This document shows, piece by piece, positions 24,930 to 37,700 of a stretch of DNA of 64,000 nt. The position numbers and the translations under genes are program-made. The notes under the pieces are model-generated. The model saw nothing but the letters and a program-made list of their open reading frames with translations, did no database searches and was not told where the DNA came from. Within the stretch, counting starts at the first letter, position 1, and each line of letters begins with the position of its first letter. The stretch covers positions 17,547,258 through 17,611,257 of the forward strand of contig JBBMNZ010000001.1 in assembly GCA_037954325.1 (NCBI GenBank), read 5' to 3'. Source of the DNA: Fistularia commersonii (taxonomy: Eukaryota > Chordata > Actinopteri > Syngnathiformes > Fistulariidae).

Positions 24930-25445
24930 ACACCCGGCCCATTTTGCTTTTTTATCCAGCCCGCCAAACTTCTTCTTCTTCTTTCGGCTTTTCCCGTTAG
25001 GGGTCGCCACAGCGAGTCAACTTTCTCCATCTAACCCTATTCTCTGTATCTTCCTCTCTCACACCAACTACCTTCATATCCTCTCTCACTACATTCATAA
25101 ATCTTCTCTTTGGTCTTCCTCGAGACCTCCAGCCCGCCAAACTATTTTCTGTCAATGTTTTCATAAGTATTTTCAATCAATATTGAATGTAGAAATTGAA
25201 TTTTTTTCCTTTTGTTTAATTTTGCATGGATGATTGCATACAAACTAATGTCAATAGATTGATTACATTTTATTTAAAGTTGAAATAAAATGCCAAAAAA
25301 AATGAATTAAATAAAAGTAAATGTTTAAATTGCAATTTTCATGTTCTTTATTTTACATACATAGTTGGTAGATACATAGTTGGCCCGCACATAAAAATTA
25401 AATTAGAAATGCGTCCCACCGGTCAAAATAATTGCCCATCCCGGC
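24930..25445 (-). mobile_element. hAT-like MITE, related to the copy at 17.8 kb, split by a LINE piece
   Basis: Compared with the 17.8-18.16 kb element this copy is inverted. It contains TTTTTATCCAGCCCGCCAAAC near its left end, an internal stretch near 25150-25320 related to the reverse complement of the first copy, and AATAATTGCCCATCCCGG at its right end, matching the terminal GGGATGGGCAATTATT. A foreign segment at 24971-25127 interrupts it. Confidence 0.7.
24971..25127 (-). mobile_element. LINE 3' end inserted in the MITE with 16-bp target duplication
   Basis: A 157-bp insert is flanked by the direct repeat TCCAGCCCGCCAAACT (24955-24970 and 25128-25143). On the plus strand it holds TTCGGCTTTTCCCGTTAGGG and GGTCGCCACAGCGAGTCAAC. 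The same sequence forms the 3' end of the longer LINE copy at 49.9-50.36 kb. A short 5'-truncated insert with a target duplication of this length fits target-primed retroposition. Confidence 0.82.
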
Positions 25446-27280
25446 CTTAGATTCTAAAACCATTTATGGAGCGCTGTAAAAAACAAACAAAAAAAAACAC
25501 AAATATGCTAAACATGACTTGTGTTGTGGCTGTTCGTTCCTTTCTTGCCACTAGATGGAGTCAAGTAAACCTTTTCACATCGAGCCCAGTGGTGAGCTAG
25601 TAGTCTGCCCTGGGCAATAAACAGGACGCATTTTAGACAAACAAAAATTCCATTAAATAGAGTTCTGCCCTTAAGACTCCCCCCCCCTAAAAAAAATAAA
25701 AATGTTCAGAGGCTGAGGAGATGGTGCAAAGTGCCATGAGCCACAGAAAACATTTTTTTTTTATAGTTCAGATCATGCCTCAGTTAAAAAAAAAAAAAAA
25801 ATCCAAAAAAAGTTGCTGCTGTTGGCTGATCATTCATCCTCACAGTAGAGTCTGGCACTTGGTTGACACGCAGTACAGCCAATCGGAGATCTTGATCCAA
25901 ATACTTTTCAACTATGACTGATGACCATTTGGAAGTGTATTTGAGGCTGGCTACCAGCAGCTGCAGTCTGGACTGTGCAACTCTGGCTCATTACATTCAT
26001 TGCAAGACAGCAGCCAAGTAAGGTTATTGCAAATAAAACAAACGATTAAAAAAAAAAACTGTGCCATTCATGTGAGGCAGAGTAAACCCTATGCATTTTA
26101 AATGCAAATTTTCTCAGTAGGAGTGTTTAGGATTTTTGTTATTGATCAATTTGACATGGTCATTTTATGAGCTGGAAAAGCATTTGCTTCATTTCACCAG
26201 GTTTTGTTTGTTAAAGCAGCATTAGGAGGTCCGTCCTTGTCAAGATCTGATACAGCAGGGATTTGATTTTAACAGTAAACAAGACAATTTGACTGCAAGC
26301 TAACACAAATTCCGAAAACAACCTTAGTGACGCAACACTGCATCAACTATTTCAAAATAAAAACTCAGCCATAACCTATATACCTTTTATTTGAGCAGGC
26401 TGCCAGTTCAGACCATTCCTAACAGTCCATCCTGGTCACATATCTGGAAATCGTCCGGCAAGAAACTTTGAGGGGCAGGTTGAGGTTTGCGGGAAGAGTG
26501 ATCAGGATTCTGGGTAGTGAGATTCCTGTCACGGATGTGACTGAGAAATCCCAGTCCAGCTATCCAGTCAGCATTACAAAGCCCTACACCTCCTACTTAA
26601 TTTCAACTGGGCTTAGTCCAAGACTTTCAGGGGAGGTCCTTTTGGCAACCGCACTTACAGTGTAAATTCTGAAACCGTGCCAAGAGAGCCCACCCAGGAG
26701 GGTCGATGATTTCCTGGAATTGTCTCGAGCTGATATTCCAACTTGCAATGGCGGGAAGTTACACATGAGCAAATGATCCTGATGAATTACTCTAGTTTCT
26801 TGATTTTTCCTCAGGAAATTCCTCAAAGCTGTTTTGACTTCATCAAGGGAATTCCCCAGTGACTGATTTTCCTGAGCATCCCATTTTTAAAGACCACCAG
26901 CTCTCAGAGCATGTAATTTGTGTACAGAAATAACTATTCAAATTAAGTTACTTGTCAGCTAGTTAATACAAAATGTAGTTACAGTACATTTATTGATAAG
27001 ACACTACAGTACAGCAGGAACAAAAGAACTATTGCTCAATATACACACACGAGACCATGATTATACTTAAATACATCAGCAGAAAAACACGAAAAAATAT
27101 ATATAAGGTGACCAGGTAATGCAGTTTCAGTTTCACTTGATTAAAAACAAGAGAAAGTTTTCTCGACATTCAGAAACATTAAACTCAAACCATTGACTTT
27201 CATTACTTAAGCAACATTACAAAGTTGACCCATTTAAGTGACATCACAAGCACCTAAAAACCAATCAGGTTTATAAAGAA

Positions 27281-27316
27281 AGGACGACACACACGCACAC
27301 GCGCACGCACGCGCGC

Positions 27317-27385
<69 letters not shown>

Positions 27386-27386
27386 C
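27281..27386. repeat. (CGCA)n / CG-rich alternating microsatellite
   Basis: About 100 bp of ACGC tetranucleotide units, beginning with a short CA run and a CGCGCGCGC block. It is strictly alternating purine-pyrimidine and CG-rich. Confidence 0.95.
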
Positions 27387-28042
27387 TTCACCTTTTCAAG
27401 GTCACTGCAAGGTGATTATTGGCCTTTAATGTAATGGTTGCAAATTTTGTCAGTTTCAGGTGACTTCTGCACTGCATAGATCTCATATAACAGAGCATCT
27501 GGACACCAAAAAAAAAAAAAAAACTCCTCTTCAGGCAACAGAAGAATCCTAGATGTTTCACCACAATGTCTCTTAAAACAAACCACTGACATGTCAAACA
27601 GCTGCTCTGATTTACACGCAGAATGCAAACAAAATTCCTCCCTACCTCACCCCCGGCTCCTCAGCCATCCAAGCAAGGTGGAGGCCCAGGGTCTTTATGG
27701 CTGCAGGAGCAAATGACCTGATCACCTCCACCTGAGCGGGGCAGGGCTTAGGAAGAGCACACCCTCCTCATCATTCATGTTTTTTGTAAGCTGTTTTTTA
27801 ACATTTTAGATAAAGAATTTTTTATAAGTATTTTTCGAAAAAGAACAAGAATTTAATCATTTTCATAATTTTTCAAATTTTCCATTTGTAGTTTGTATCT
27901 GAATATAAATCTGTATATTCAGTTCATAAATCTTTTTGATTTAATTTTACTTCTATACCAACAAATTCTTTAATGCATGTAACTTCTTAAATTTTTTTAT
28001 ATTATCAAAATTATCCTGTTAGCTTATCTTGCCGATTCTTCA

Positions 28043-31000
28043 TTACAGTTGAACTCTCGAAAAAAAGGGCTGGGAATTTGCAGTGGTGGTTTCCCTCAGC
28101 ATGTCGGACAGGATAGCTTTGACAGCCCTCCTGTCGCCCCGGGAGACGGTGGTCTTGAGTTTGAGCAGCGCTGAGATGTGTTTATCACTGTGGGAGGAAG
28201 GAGGAGGAGAAGGAAGAAGATTACAGACTTGTATATGATCTCAAGTCGCTTTCATGATATTATGGGATGACATAGCAAATCGGTATCTTACTGTTTTCTT
28301 GCCATGTTCCTTTGAGCTTCTTATCAAGCCATGAAAAGTTTTACTTTTGGAAACTACCATTCTAATTTGTTATTCATCAACAAGTCAGGTTAGTTGAAAT
28401 TTAAAATTCTTACACATTTCTTTTTTATACAAAAAGAAACAAAACTACACTGCTCAAAAAAATAAAGGGAACACTTAAAAAACACATCCTAGATCTAAAT
28501 GAATGAAATATTCTTATGAAATACTTTGCTCTTTACACAGTTGAATGTGCTGACAACAAAATCACACAAAAATGATCAATGGAAATCAATTGTATCAACC
28601 CATGGAGGTCTGGATTAGGAATCACACTCAAAATTAAAGTGTAAAAATAAACTCCAGGCTGATCCAACTTTGATGTAATGTCCTTAAAACAAGTCAAAAT
28701 GAATCTGTGTTGCTTCCTGAGTGGATACTATGATTTCACAGAAGTGTGATTGACTTGGAGTTACATTGTGTTGTTCAAGTGTTCCCTTTATTTTTTTGAG
28801 CAGTATGTTTATCTTTTCTTTTCATAAGAATAAGAATAAGAACAACTTTATTTATCCCGAAGGAAATTGTTGATATTGTTGATATTTGTAAAGTCGGTAT
28901 ACACAAATAATTGATGAAAAATCGTCATTAGAAATAAATGAATATATTTCAGTCCATTATAACTACATTAAGTTTGAGAATTCTTGAATATGATTTTAAT
29001 TGTTTTCACCAAATACTAATTCATTCATGATTTATACTGCTTATCATGCACTCGAGATTGTGGGGGGCTGGAGGAAATCGGAGAACACGGAGGAAATTCG
29101 CGCAAACACGGGGAAATCATCCTAGTATGATCTTCCAACAGAATGGCCTGTCGGAGGGAACCAGGAAGCTTCTTCTTACGAAAAATTGAGAGGCGCTACC
29201 GGCCGCCTCTCAGTCTTGTCAATATCTTCTTCTCGTTGCAACCGGACTTGATTTTCTTCAAGCGCAGTTGCTACGAGAAAAGATTTTGACATGAATTTAC
29301 CATGATCTCAATAAACATACAACAAATTTTGTATTTTTGTTCAAATTAAATAAAAAAAACAGTGGGTTGGGAGAGTGAATGGTACCTCAGGTCAGGAAAG
29401 GAAGTTCCCAGTGATACAACCTCCATCTTGATGGCGGAAAGATCCTGCAGCTTCAGCACCCCAGCCAGCATGAGGAGAACCGGCTTCAACCAGATTTCCA
29501 TGGAGCCCTGCCGAAAAAGGACAAAGAGAAAGAGAAAGGATGAGAAGGAGCAGTTACAAGTCTTTTTATCTTCTTTTTTTTATCATGGGATTGGGCGAGT
29601 CCGTGGACATTTCAGGCTGATGGCAGAATGAGGACCCAAATACAAGAATAAATGACTCATTTATTGATTTTGTTTAGTTTGGTATGCAAACTCTAAAATG
29701 TTGATAAACTAAATTTTTAGGTAGTAAGGTAATGATATGGTAAATCTGTTATGACAACGATATTTTAAGTTAGTAAAAAAAGATGACACAATAGCAGCGA
29801 TACTAAAATAAAGAGTTAAAAGAATAACCAAGGGTTTTTTTTTTTTCAAAAATGATTCAATAAGGTTTGGTCATCGATGATTACAGTTCCATTCTTTCGC
29901 CGTTGCCTCTCACCTGTTTGAGGAATAAAGCGTTCAGACGCTCTGCATCATCCGTCACAGTGTCCGATGCCCTCAGCTGCTCCTTCTGGTCCTTCAGCTT
30001 GATGTTTCCCTTCAGGAGTTTTTGGACATATTTTATTGTCACTTCCTGGTGGAACTGGCCAATCAGCTCCTGAAATTCATCCAGTTGTCAGAGCAAAGAA
30101 GCAGGCCGAATGAAAAATCAGCGTGGAAACGCATTTGGAAAGTTCTACCAGATCAGATAGCATTAGTTGTCTTAGTTGTTACTTTCTTGATCATGAATAA
30201 AAATATTTTTTGAAAGCAGGGAAGGACATGGAGACTCCATATTCTAGCCACTGTATTCAAAATGATATACTTTTCTCCAGCAGGGCATACGGTCAATTAT
30301 CTCGAGCTTTTATTCTGAAAGAGAGGAAGAGGACATGCTGGGTGTCACCTTACCTGGTGACAGTGTCCACAGGCACCCTCAAGCTCCTGGATCTCCTGTT
30401 CCACAGCCATCAGCAGGCTCTCAGAAGACGATTTGTTGAGCCACTCAGAGGTTCCCAGCTTGCGGTAATGTGGCTGCGAGCGACAAAAACAGGAGGCAAT
30501 AAAAACTACTGATCTCCGGTTGTCAGATAAGAAAGAGGAAAAAGGGGGGGGGGGAGCTGTGCACAGCAGATTTTCAAGGAAATTGATGCTTGAAAAAAAT
30601 ATTTTCATCTTCAGTTTATTTTGTTGTTTATTCATAAATGATATAGATAAGGGGGGGGGGATTTAACCCTTTTACAACCTCATTAAAAGGTTGAAGAAAC
30701 CCAATTGATAATTATTCAAAGAATTACCACAATTTTGACCCGATATTGGGAGAGTCTTCCAGTAAATATAAAATATAAATCTATTGGGAGATTCTTCCAG
30801 TAAATATAAAATATAAAGTAGTTATAACTATGTAGTAAGCGTACCTTGAGGCTCTTGTGGCAGGGACTTAGTAAAAACACGTGAGCTGACAGTTTCATAT
30901 CTTTGAGGACATTCAGGCAGCTTTCTTGGATATCGTCGGGGAAAAGGTGGCTCTTCTTGACGAAGAAGTCTCTGTAAACAAGGCAACATATACTGTAACT

Positions 31001-32123
31001 TTGCACAGGTCTGCTAGTGGCTTAATATCCTTGCAACCCCCGAGTCCTCCGATGTCAGATGACTGAAAAGTCTAGGAAAACGTTTCCATGACAGGATAAA
31101 CCTCTAGTCCCCATATTAGGATGAAATTAGGTCAGATTGCGGAAAGGTGAGACGATACCTCAGTTGTTGGACGCAGCCGAGGTTGGCCTTGACAAATGAC
31201 TTGCCGGTGGGTTTGTTCTGCTTGATGAGGTCATCCTGGGAGATACTAAACCTGCGGGAAATTTTGACATTTCAGGCATCGTTAGATGAGCGGTACAAAT
31301 TAAAGTTCTCTGAAATGCAAACTGTTTCGAGACAAAGCGATGGTCTTGCCTCTGCATTAAATCTTGCAGGTTGCACGTGAGCCTATGCGCTTTTTTCCAG
31401 TCTCTCAGGATGTACTCCGCTGATGTGATCATACCGTTGATAATCTGACGAGGGAAGGAAGATTTATCTTTCTTGTGATTTTTAGTAATATTAAAAGAGA
31501 AAATCTGCTATAAATGTTTTTTTCCCTTTAGCAGTTGTGGAGCCTTTGGACATGGACTTTCTATTTGGTAGTGTCGTAGCGTACCATGTGCGCACTCATG
31601 TCAAACCGTGAAGGTTGTATTCAAACAATAAAAGCTGAGTGTTTATTTGAATCTCATCCACTTCGGCGTTACACTGACCGATGCCATTTGCTTTCGCTGC
31701 CACCAGAAGGAGCCTCTGGGAGGGTAAGTCAGCCACTGTGTGTTGTAATTATGTATATTTATATTTTTCATTTTTCTTCTACATTTTCGTTACCTGAATG
31801 ATATCATAGCCGAAGTCACTAGAAAAGCAACCGTCTTCTCTGATTGGCTCCTGGCCTTGGTCCCACTTGTCCCTTTCCTCCTGCAAGACCCGCTCAGTGT
31901 ACTTTGTCAGGTTTGCCTATAGAACAGGGATCAGTTATTCAGGTCGTGGTCATGGACTTTGCATTAAAGAACACATCATGCAGATCTTTCCATCTGACTG
32001 TGTTTTTGTGGTTCTTCCCTCTGGATCCTTCTGATTCAATTCCCTTTACCTTTTGAAATTCAATGTGAAAACATATCACCAGTCTTTAACTGTATTATTT
32101 CACCAACAAGCATCAAGGTGGAC

Positions 32124-32212
<89 letters not shown>

Positions 32213-33474
32213 GGGGGCTGCAGAACCCACTATTTATCACTTTATCACTACACTTGGAGATTTTTGCCAGGAATGTGTCATGCTCAAGACCACACTTTGG
32301 AAAACTAAACAAGAAAATGAAATTATTCTTTCTATTAAATCTTAATGATAAGACAGAAGACAAAAACAGAACATATCAAAGTACCAGTTGTTTGCTGATA
32401 TATTGCTCCTCCAGGGGTTTGAGCAAGGCCTTGGGCAGCAGCTCTCCCAAATCTTCAGTGTTGATGGCGCCAGCAAACTGTGGCTCCTGCAGGATACTGA
32501 TAGAGGACAGACCTTGACACCTGTTCTCAAAATGAACTGAAAATTTCTGAAGCTCAAAGCCTGGATGGTGGATTTTTTGACATCTTTTAACTTTTATTCA
32601 ATTTTTTGGTCAAACACTGGAGTGACTGGAGAGTTAGGTCGTCCATATTTTATAATCTCAATCGACTCGAGCGGAAATTGTTTTCTTTGTTTTAAAAAAA
32701 AAAAAATTAGGTTGTTCCTTGGTCTCTCAACCGTTTAATTCCAGTCTGATCTTCAATCGATCTGTAGTGTTCAATCAATAGAACTGCAAGTTTGATTCCG
32801 TCGAAGTCTGATGACGGATTTAAAGACTCACTCTGGATAATATCTGTGCATCCAAGTCAGCAGGAAGGTGCAGTCGTCATCATCCAGAACAAACTCCGCC
32901 ATCTTCCGGAGCCTCGAGCCGACGGTTCGGTGGTATAAGGTGGCATATAGCTGAGAAATGTCCAGCTGCGACGGGTAGCAGCCCTTCACCTCCTCCACCA
33001 CTTGCAGCAGGTCCCGCCTCAGCTGCCGGCCCATACCTTGGAGGTCCGCTTGGACCGAAGGCTTCCGCACTTGACCTGCGGTGGCGGTCGAGGGTTCATT
33101 CAAGCGCTCCTCCGCCAAACTTTGCAGCACTGAGTCGTGGAGCTTCCTCCAGCCACATGGCCTCCAAACAGGGGCGGTCCCCCTTGCCTGGCTCCATAGC
33201 TGGTCCTGCTCCTCCTCCTTCTGAACCGCCTGAACTGCAGACCTGAGGGCTTCGAGGTGGGCTCCGTCCTCATCGAAAAAATGTGCGAGAGTCCGCAACA
33301 CGACATCCTCCAGGGCTCTGCGGTCTGATGCCAGCTTGTCTACTTCCTCTTCCCGGCCGACCAGAGCCCCGGCCTCGTTTATCTCTCCAAACAGGCGTCG
33401 CTCTCGCTCTATCAGCATCTCGCCAGCCTCACGCAAATGGCGCTCCTCTAGGTTTTGCTCAAACGTGAGTGTCA
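28043..33474 (-). CDS. tnfaip2: TNFAIP2-like protein (M-Sec), Sec6/EXOC3 family
   Basis: Ten confident exons on the minus strand: 32832-33474, 32385-32496, 31794-31916, 31350-31444, 31159-31251, 30845-30971, 30354-30473, 29914-30069, 29386-29507 and 28043-28187 (TAA). They encode about 577 residues of the Sec6 domain. The large first exon is coiled-coil-like (EERHLREAGEMLIERERRLF). Family landmarks follow: YYPDILQEPQFAGAINTEDL, LFPDDIQESCLNVLKDMKLS, YRKLGTSEWL, a QFHQEVTIKYVQKLLKGNIK helix and the C-terminal HISALLKLKTTVSRGDRRAV. In mammals TNFAIP2/M-Sec drives membrane tubulation and tunnelling nanotubes through Ral and the exocyst. All introns are GT-AG except the one after 31350, which has a GC donor. 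The upstream coding exon and start are unresolved. Gene order and strand relative to the exoc3l4-like gene match mammalian EXOC3L4-TNFAIP2, which is why I prefer this name over another EXOC3-like member. Confidence 0.88.
28448..28804. mobile_element. Tc1/mariner-type MITE in the last intron of tnfaip2-like
   Basis: Terminal inverted repeats of about 28 bp: ACTGCTCAAAAAAATAAAGG at the left and CCTTTATTTTTTTGAGCAGT at the right, followed inward by GAACACTT / AAGTGTTC. A TA dinucleotide flanks the left end; the right flank is mutated. There is no coding capacity. The terminal sequence belongs to a MITE family widespread in fish. Confidence 0.88.
28833..28885 (+). repeat. Retroposon 3'-tail-like motif (TTTATTTATCCCGAAGGAAA)
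   Basis: AACAACTTTATTTATCCCGA followed by AGGAAATTGTT recurs at about 35168-35200 and, more diverged, at 34078-34125 (AACTTATTGATCCCCATAGG). This is the typical 3' end of a fish LINE/SINE group. Only the tails are present. Confidence 0.55.
32126..32209. repeat. (GT)n microsatellite in tnfaip2-like intron
   Basis: About 41 GT units followed by a G run, between the exons at 31794-31916 and 32385-32496. Confidence 0.95.
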
Positions 33475-33559
33475 CTGCGGGAGGTAGTCAAAGAAAGAGA
33501 CCAAGAGAGAGGTCGTCATTATCTGAATGGCCACGTCATAAAAACCTCGGCTATTTGAC

Positions 33560-33835
33560 GTGTAGGTTATCCGACAGACAGACCATTCCGTTGCTGGTGA
33601 TGCTTCCTCACACGTCCTCCATTTGGAGTGGAAATACTGCTGATGACAGCTGGGACTCTGTTCCCTCCCCAGATGTTGAAGAGCTTTACCTTTAGCCCTC
33701 TCCCCCCTGCAAGCCTCTGGGGTGGAACTGGGGAAATAAGCCTTGACACGATGGTGCCAGTCGCTGCCATGGTGTCTGAGTGAGGCCGCATCCCTGCGCA
33801 GGATTTGAAACAGGTTCGGAATCTCAGAGTCCGTC
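33560..33835 (-). other. Probable 5' exon of tnfaip2-like, boundaries unresolved
   Basis: The exon at 33474 begins in phase 1 and needs an upstream coding exon. Two readings fit. In the first, a donor at 33690/33689 (AAAG|GTAAAG) in the frame containing LRHHGSDWHHRVKAYFPSST gives phase 1 but shows no ATG. In the second, the frame starting at the ATG at 33791 (MRPHSDTMAATGTIVSRL) uses a later donor at GGAC|GTGTGAG (about 33617), also phase 1. I cannot choose between them from sequence alone. Confidence 0.45.
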
Positions 33836-33974
33836 AAGTTGGAATTGCGGTTAATGACATTTTTGACCTCTTTTCAAGATTTTTGACTTTTAATTTCTGT
33901 TTTTGAACTTTAAATAGTTCTACAATTTAAAAAATCATAGACCGTTCTAGCTTTTCCTGAATTTGAATTGGTAG

Positions 33975-34139
33975 ATGTATTTGATAATGATATATCAATA
34001 TATATATATTAATATATTAATATATATATATATATCAATAATATATATATATATGAATGAGGTAAGATAGATAAGATGAGATAAGATAAACTTATTGATC
34101 CCCATAGGGGAAATTCCTTTGTGTATATATATCAAATAA

Positions 34140-34188
<49 letters not shown>

Positions 34189-34260
34189 AAATTATATATA
34201 TATATATATCAAATAAATCTACCCATTCAAACATATATAAACTAATATATTAATATATGA
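33975..34260. repeat. AT-rich microsatellite cluster with embedded retroposon tail
   Basis: Several (AT)n blocks surround a GATAAGATAAACTTATTGAT... tail motif at about 34078-34125. The Ile/Tyr-rich reading frames across it are artefacts. Confidence 0.85.
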
Positions 34261-34683
34261 TCAAATTAATAAAACAACACAGGCATGCAAGAGAGCAAAT
34301 TAAAAACCCTTTTGTCCCATGCTATTCGGGATCACACACAGAACCAGAACATGTGAAAAAAAACAAACATGTACAAGTGATGAAGTGTCTCACCAGACAG
34401 GAGGATGGAAAAGCAAGAGGAAACCACAGTGTTTAAAGTAATTTAAATGGTTAAAAAAAAGTTTGACAAATTACCACAAGAAGAAGAATAAGAAGGAAAA
34501 TTACACCCCACAACTGTCTGAATGAGAAGAATCAGGAAATAAAGATCTTGTGGGGTCTTGAAACAACACCTTCTTTTATGTAAAAAAAAAAAAACTGTAT
34601 GTCATTTTAAGATGTTAATGGACTTGCTGTCACATTGCTAATGGCTATAAGTTATTTCCAAAAATTAAGTTTTTGAGACTTAC

Positions 34684-34754
34684 CGCCTTCAATTGGCTGG
34701 TCCTGACAGAGAAATACTCCCTTTGACAGCCTTCAATGACTCAGCAGAGACTCT
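34684..34754 (-). other. Possible non-coding 5' exon of tnfaip2-like
   Basis: A 71-base segment is bounded by a good acceptor (CTTGTTTCAG) and donor (GGCG|GTAAGTC) on the minus strand, upstream of the first coding exon. All frames meet stops, so it would be 5' UTR. The evidence is splice-site quality and position only. Confidence 0.3.
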
Positions 34755-34799
34755 CTGAAACAAGAGGCACTTGGAGAGTTATTATAAAGCAGCAGCAGC

Positions 34800-37700
34800 A
34801 AAAGGAAGAGGATGATGATGAGGAGCTGCAGCCGTATCCCAACTATGCAGCGAATAAAAATAGTTCCTCTGAGTAGTGGAAAGTCCAAGATCCACCCCCT
34901 AAACTGCACACTTAAACGCATACACCCCCACATAGACATGCAACTACACACACACCCACAAACACACACAGACAGTGTTCAAAAATGGTCTCACAGACAC
35001 AAACACATGGCCGCTAATCTTGGCACACATGATTCTCCAACTAAGTGAGCATCATTGTAACATGATGAAAAAGTTTCTGTCCAAGAAGCTACTGCTGTAA
35101 CGTCTTTTAGCATTCGGAGTTCTACATGTATTATTCAACATCCTACTTCATTTGAGAAATGAGATGAGAACAACTTTATTTATCTCGAAGGAAATTGTTC
35201 CCTTGTTCCCTGGATCCCTTGTTCTAGCTGCTATCTAGCATATGGAGTCAAATCATGTGTTTGCTGAGTGTATAAATTTACCACAGACTTATAAGATGTG
35301 ACAAGCTATTTGGCTGTTAATTCTGAGGTATCCAAGAGAGGACATAGAATTTGAATCACAACCATGTAATTTCATTATTAAAGCATATTTTGTATTAAAG
35401 CCCTCTTGCAACACCAAATAAGATTATAGTCGTCCACAATTGGCAGGGTCATGGAGAAAATGACCACTTTAGTAGTTTGGTTGAATCATTATACGATAAA
35501 TTATAACATACCCCAATGTGATAGAGAATGTCCCCATAAGAGGACATCCTTTTTTGCCTTTTTTTTTTTTTAGTTCCAATAGATCCTAAATAGTCAGCAT
35601 TAAGAATGGAGAACAATCCCAGGTCTTAGACGGTTAGACAGATGCTCCATCCAAAGCTTTTAGGCAGCTGTGCTTGCCTTTCGGGCAGTGATTGGGACAG
35701 CCCCGTCCGATCTCCAGGATACGGTCAAGCCACATGTCCCTACCCGTCCCCTCCAATCTGCCACCTCTGGGCGACTGTCCACCCCATCACTCAGAGCCCC
35801 TGGCTGCCAAATGAACCGGTCTCGGCTCTTCTCGGTCTTGGCTCGGTGGTGGAACGGACTCCTGAAACAGGTCAGAACAGCAGGGTCGCTGCCCATCTTT
35901 CGCCATGAGCTGAAAACATACCTCTTCACCAAGCACAGCCATACTAATCTTACAAAAAAACAAACAAACAAACAAACAAAAAAAAAAGAACGATGAAATG
36001 AATGTATGTATGTATATGGCGCTGAGATGGCGATTTGGTTGAGTGGTCACTTCTGACTTCCGACTACCGGTACTTCGGATCTTCGGTGACTGAATTGCAC
36101 GTCTTGTAAGTCGTTTTGTATAAAAGCATCTGCCTGCCTAATGACTGTAATGTGATGTAATGAAATGTTCATCAGACGCTGTCAGCGTGCCTGTTTTGAG
36201 TTTGATTTAGGTCACCTGATGTCTTCATCAGTTGCTGGTCAAACTGAACCACTGAGTCTTCCACGACAGGATTTGGTTTTATGAGTTCCATAAACATGGT
36301 CCCTCAGTGTAGAACCTGACGTCCTGCTCTACAGGAAATGTCTGGATAATGCCTTGTTCTTCCGTCTTCTAAAAAGGTAAAAATGCCATCCTCTACAGGA
36401 GCCAGCAAACTAAAAGGTTTTTCTCCTTCTTTTTCCTTGGACATATCAGTGGTCTGGTCTGCAAACAGTTTTGGGGTAAGGTGCTGCCCCCACTTGTTCA
36501 GCCCCCTTTGTATGTTGATCTAAGGACTGGTGATGGAACTCTGCCATGAGAGGCAAACAAACTGAGAAAACACACCATAAAAGGAGTTGGATAATCTTCT
36601 GTTTTGAGAAACCCATTTCTCAAGAACGAGACTAAACAAATGATCCCTAAAAGTATAGCCTTGGTTTGCTCCACTTGATTTTCGGGGTTTTCGATCAGCA
36701 GAAAATCCCTCATACTCCAGGCAACCTTGAAAACCTTCTGGTATTGCAGGAGTCATTCAGTGTGGACAAGAGCTGGATGAGAACAAACGCAAATTCATAT
36801 TTGGTGGAGATTAGGCCCAACACAGGCCGAGATCCTACACAGATTAGTTTGTGCATAAATTGGTGAATCAGACATACAAACAGCTGCTAGGTTCAGAAAT
36901 AGTTTTACACACAACACAAGATAATATATGCACCGTAATAGTCAAGAATCAGTGGTTTAAAAAAATTGGACCGTGCTTGTGTGTGCTTTTCAAATGTTTC
37001 CAATCTACCTGCTTTGAACAAAATAAGTAACACTCACACACCGATGACCAAACGCTGCCTATTAGATTTTTTTTAAATTAACAAAATATCATCAGAACAA
37101 CAGAAACTCCTTCCATCCCCGCTACGATAATGGCGCACTTCTAGGACTATGAGATCCAGCCCAACATTTGAAAACAAAAATCAAGAACTCAAAACAGCAA
37201 GACAAAGAAAGAGAAACTGCTGGGGAAAAAATGTTTTTTAATTCTAACATTTCTATCATTATTTGTTTTGTTCTATTTTACCCACATTATTCTACAGTAA
37301 ATAATAATAATAATAATAACAATGACAATAATAATAATACACTTTATTTAACATGCCTTACTTGACACTCAAGGACACAATCTTTTTATAAAATTAGAAG
37401 AAAGAGATTACGTTTACACTGTCAAGCAGTCACATTAAAAAGAATATTCCTGAAAATAAGCTGGAAATCCAAAGAAAACAAACCACAGGGAAATTACAGA
37501 AAATAATATAGCAAATCATTTGTATTACTTAAATAATAAAAAAATTAATACACTGAACTTTTGATAATTCAAACAGTATTTTTAAGTCTGGCAGTTACTT
37601 TTATTTTCTGTCCATTTTCAGGGCTGGTTTGAGCCGAGTTTCAACCCAGCAACTTTTACCTGACCCTTCCCCCAAAGTCCAGCATTGCCAAGTAAATGAA

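Larger units (their letters stand above)
21740..28000. other. Intergenic DNA between convergent dtd2 and tnfaip2-like
   Basis: No supportable gene. Contents are an inverted pair of dispersed repeats (22.7-23.65 kb), a second hAT-like MITE split by a LINE 3' end (24.93-25.45 kb) and a CGCA tetranucleotide array (27.3 kb). The rest is AT-rich sequence I do not recognise, including 26.39-26.88 kb, which has more balanced composition but no coherent reading frame. Confidence 0.6.

Noticed and set aside
33283..33468. Plus-strand Pro/Arg-rich frames opposite the tnfaip2-like large exon
   Set aside because: Antisense shadow of a confirmed coding exon; likewise 51914-52364 opposite the exoc3l4-like exon.
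33995..34234. Ile/Tyr-rich membrane-like peptide
   Set aside because: Translation of AT dinucleotide repeats.
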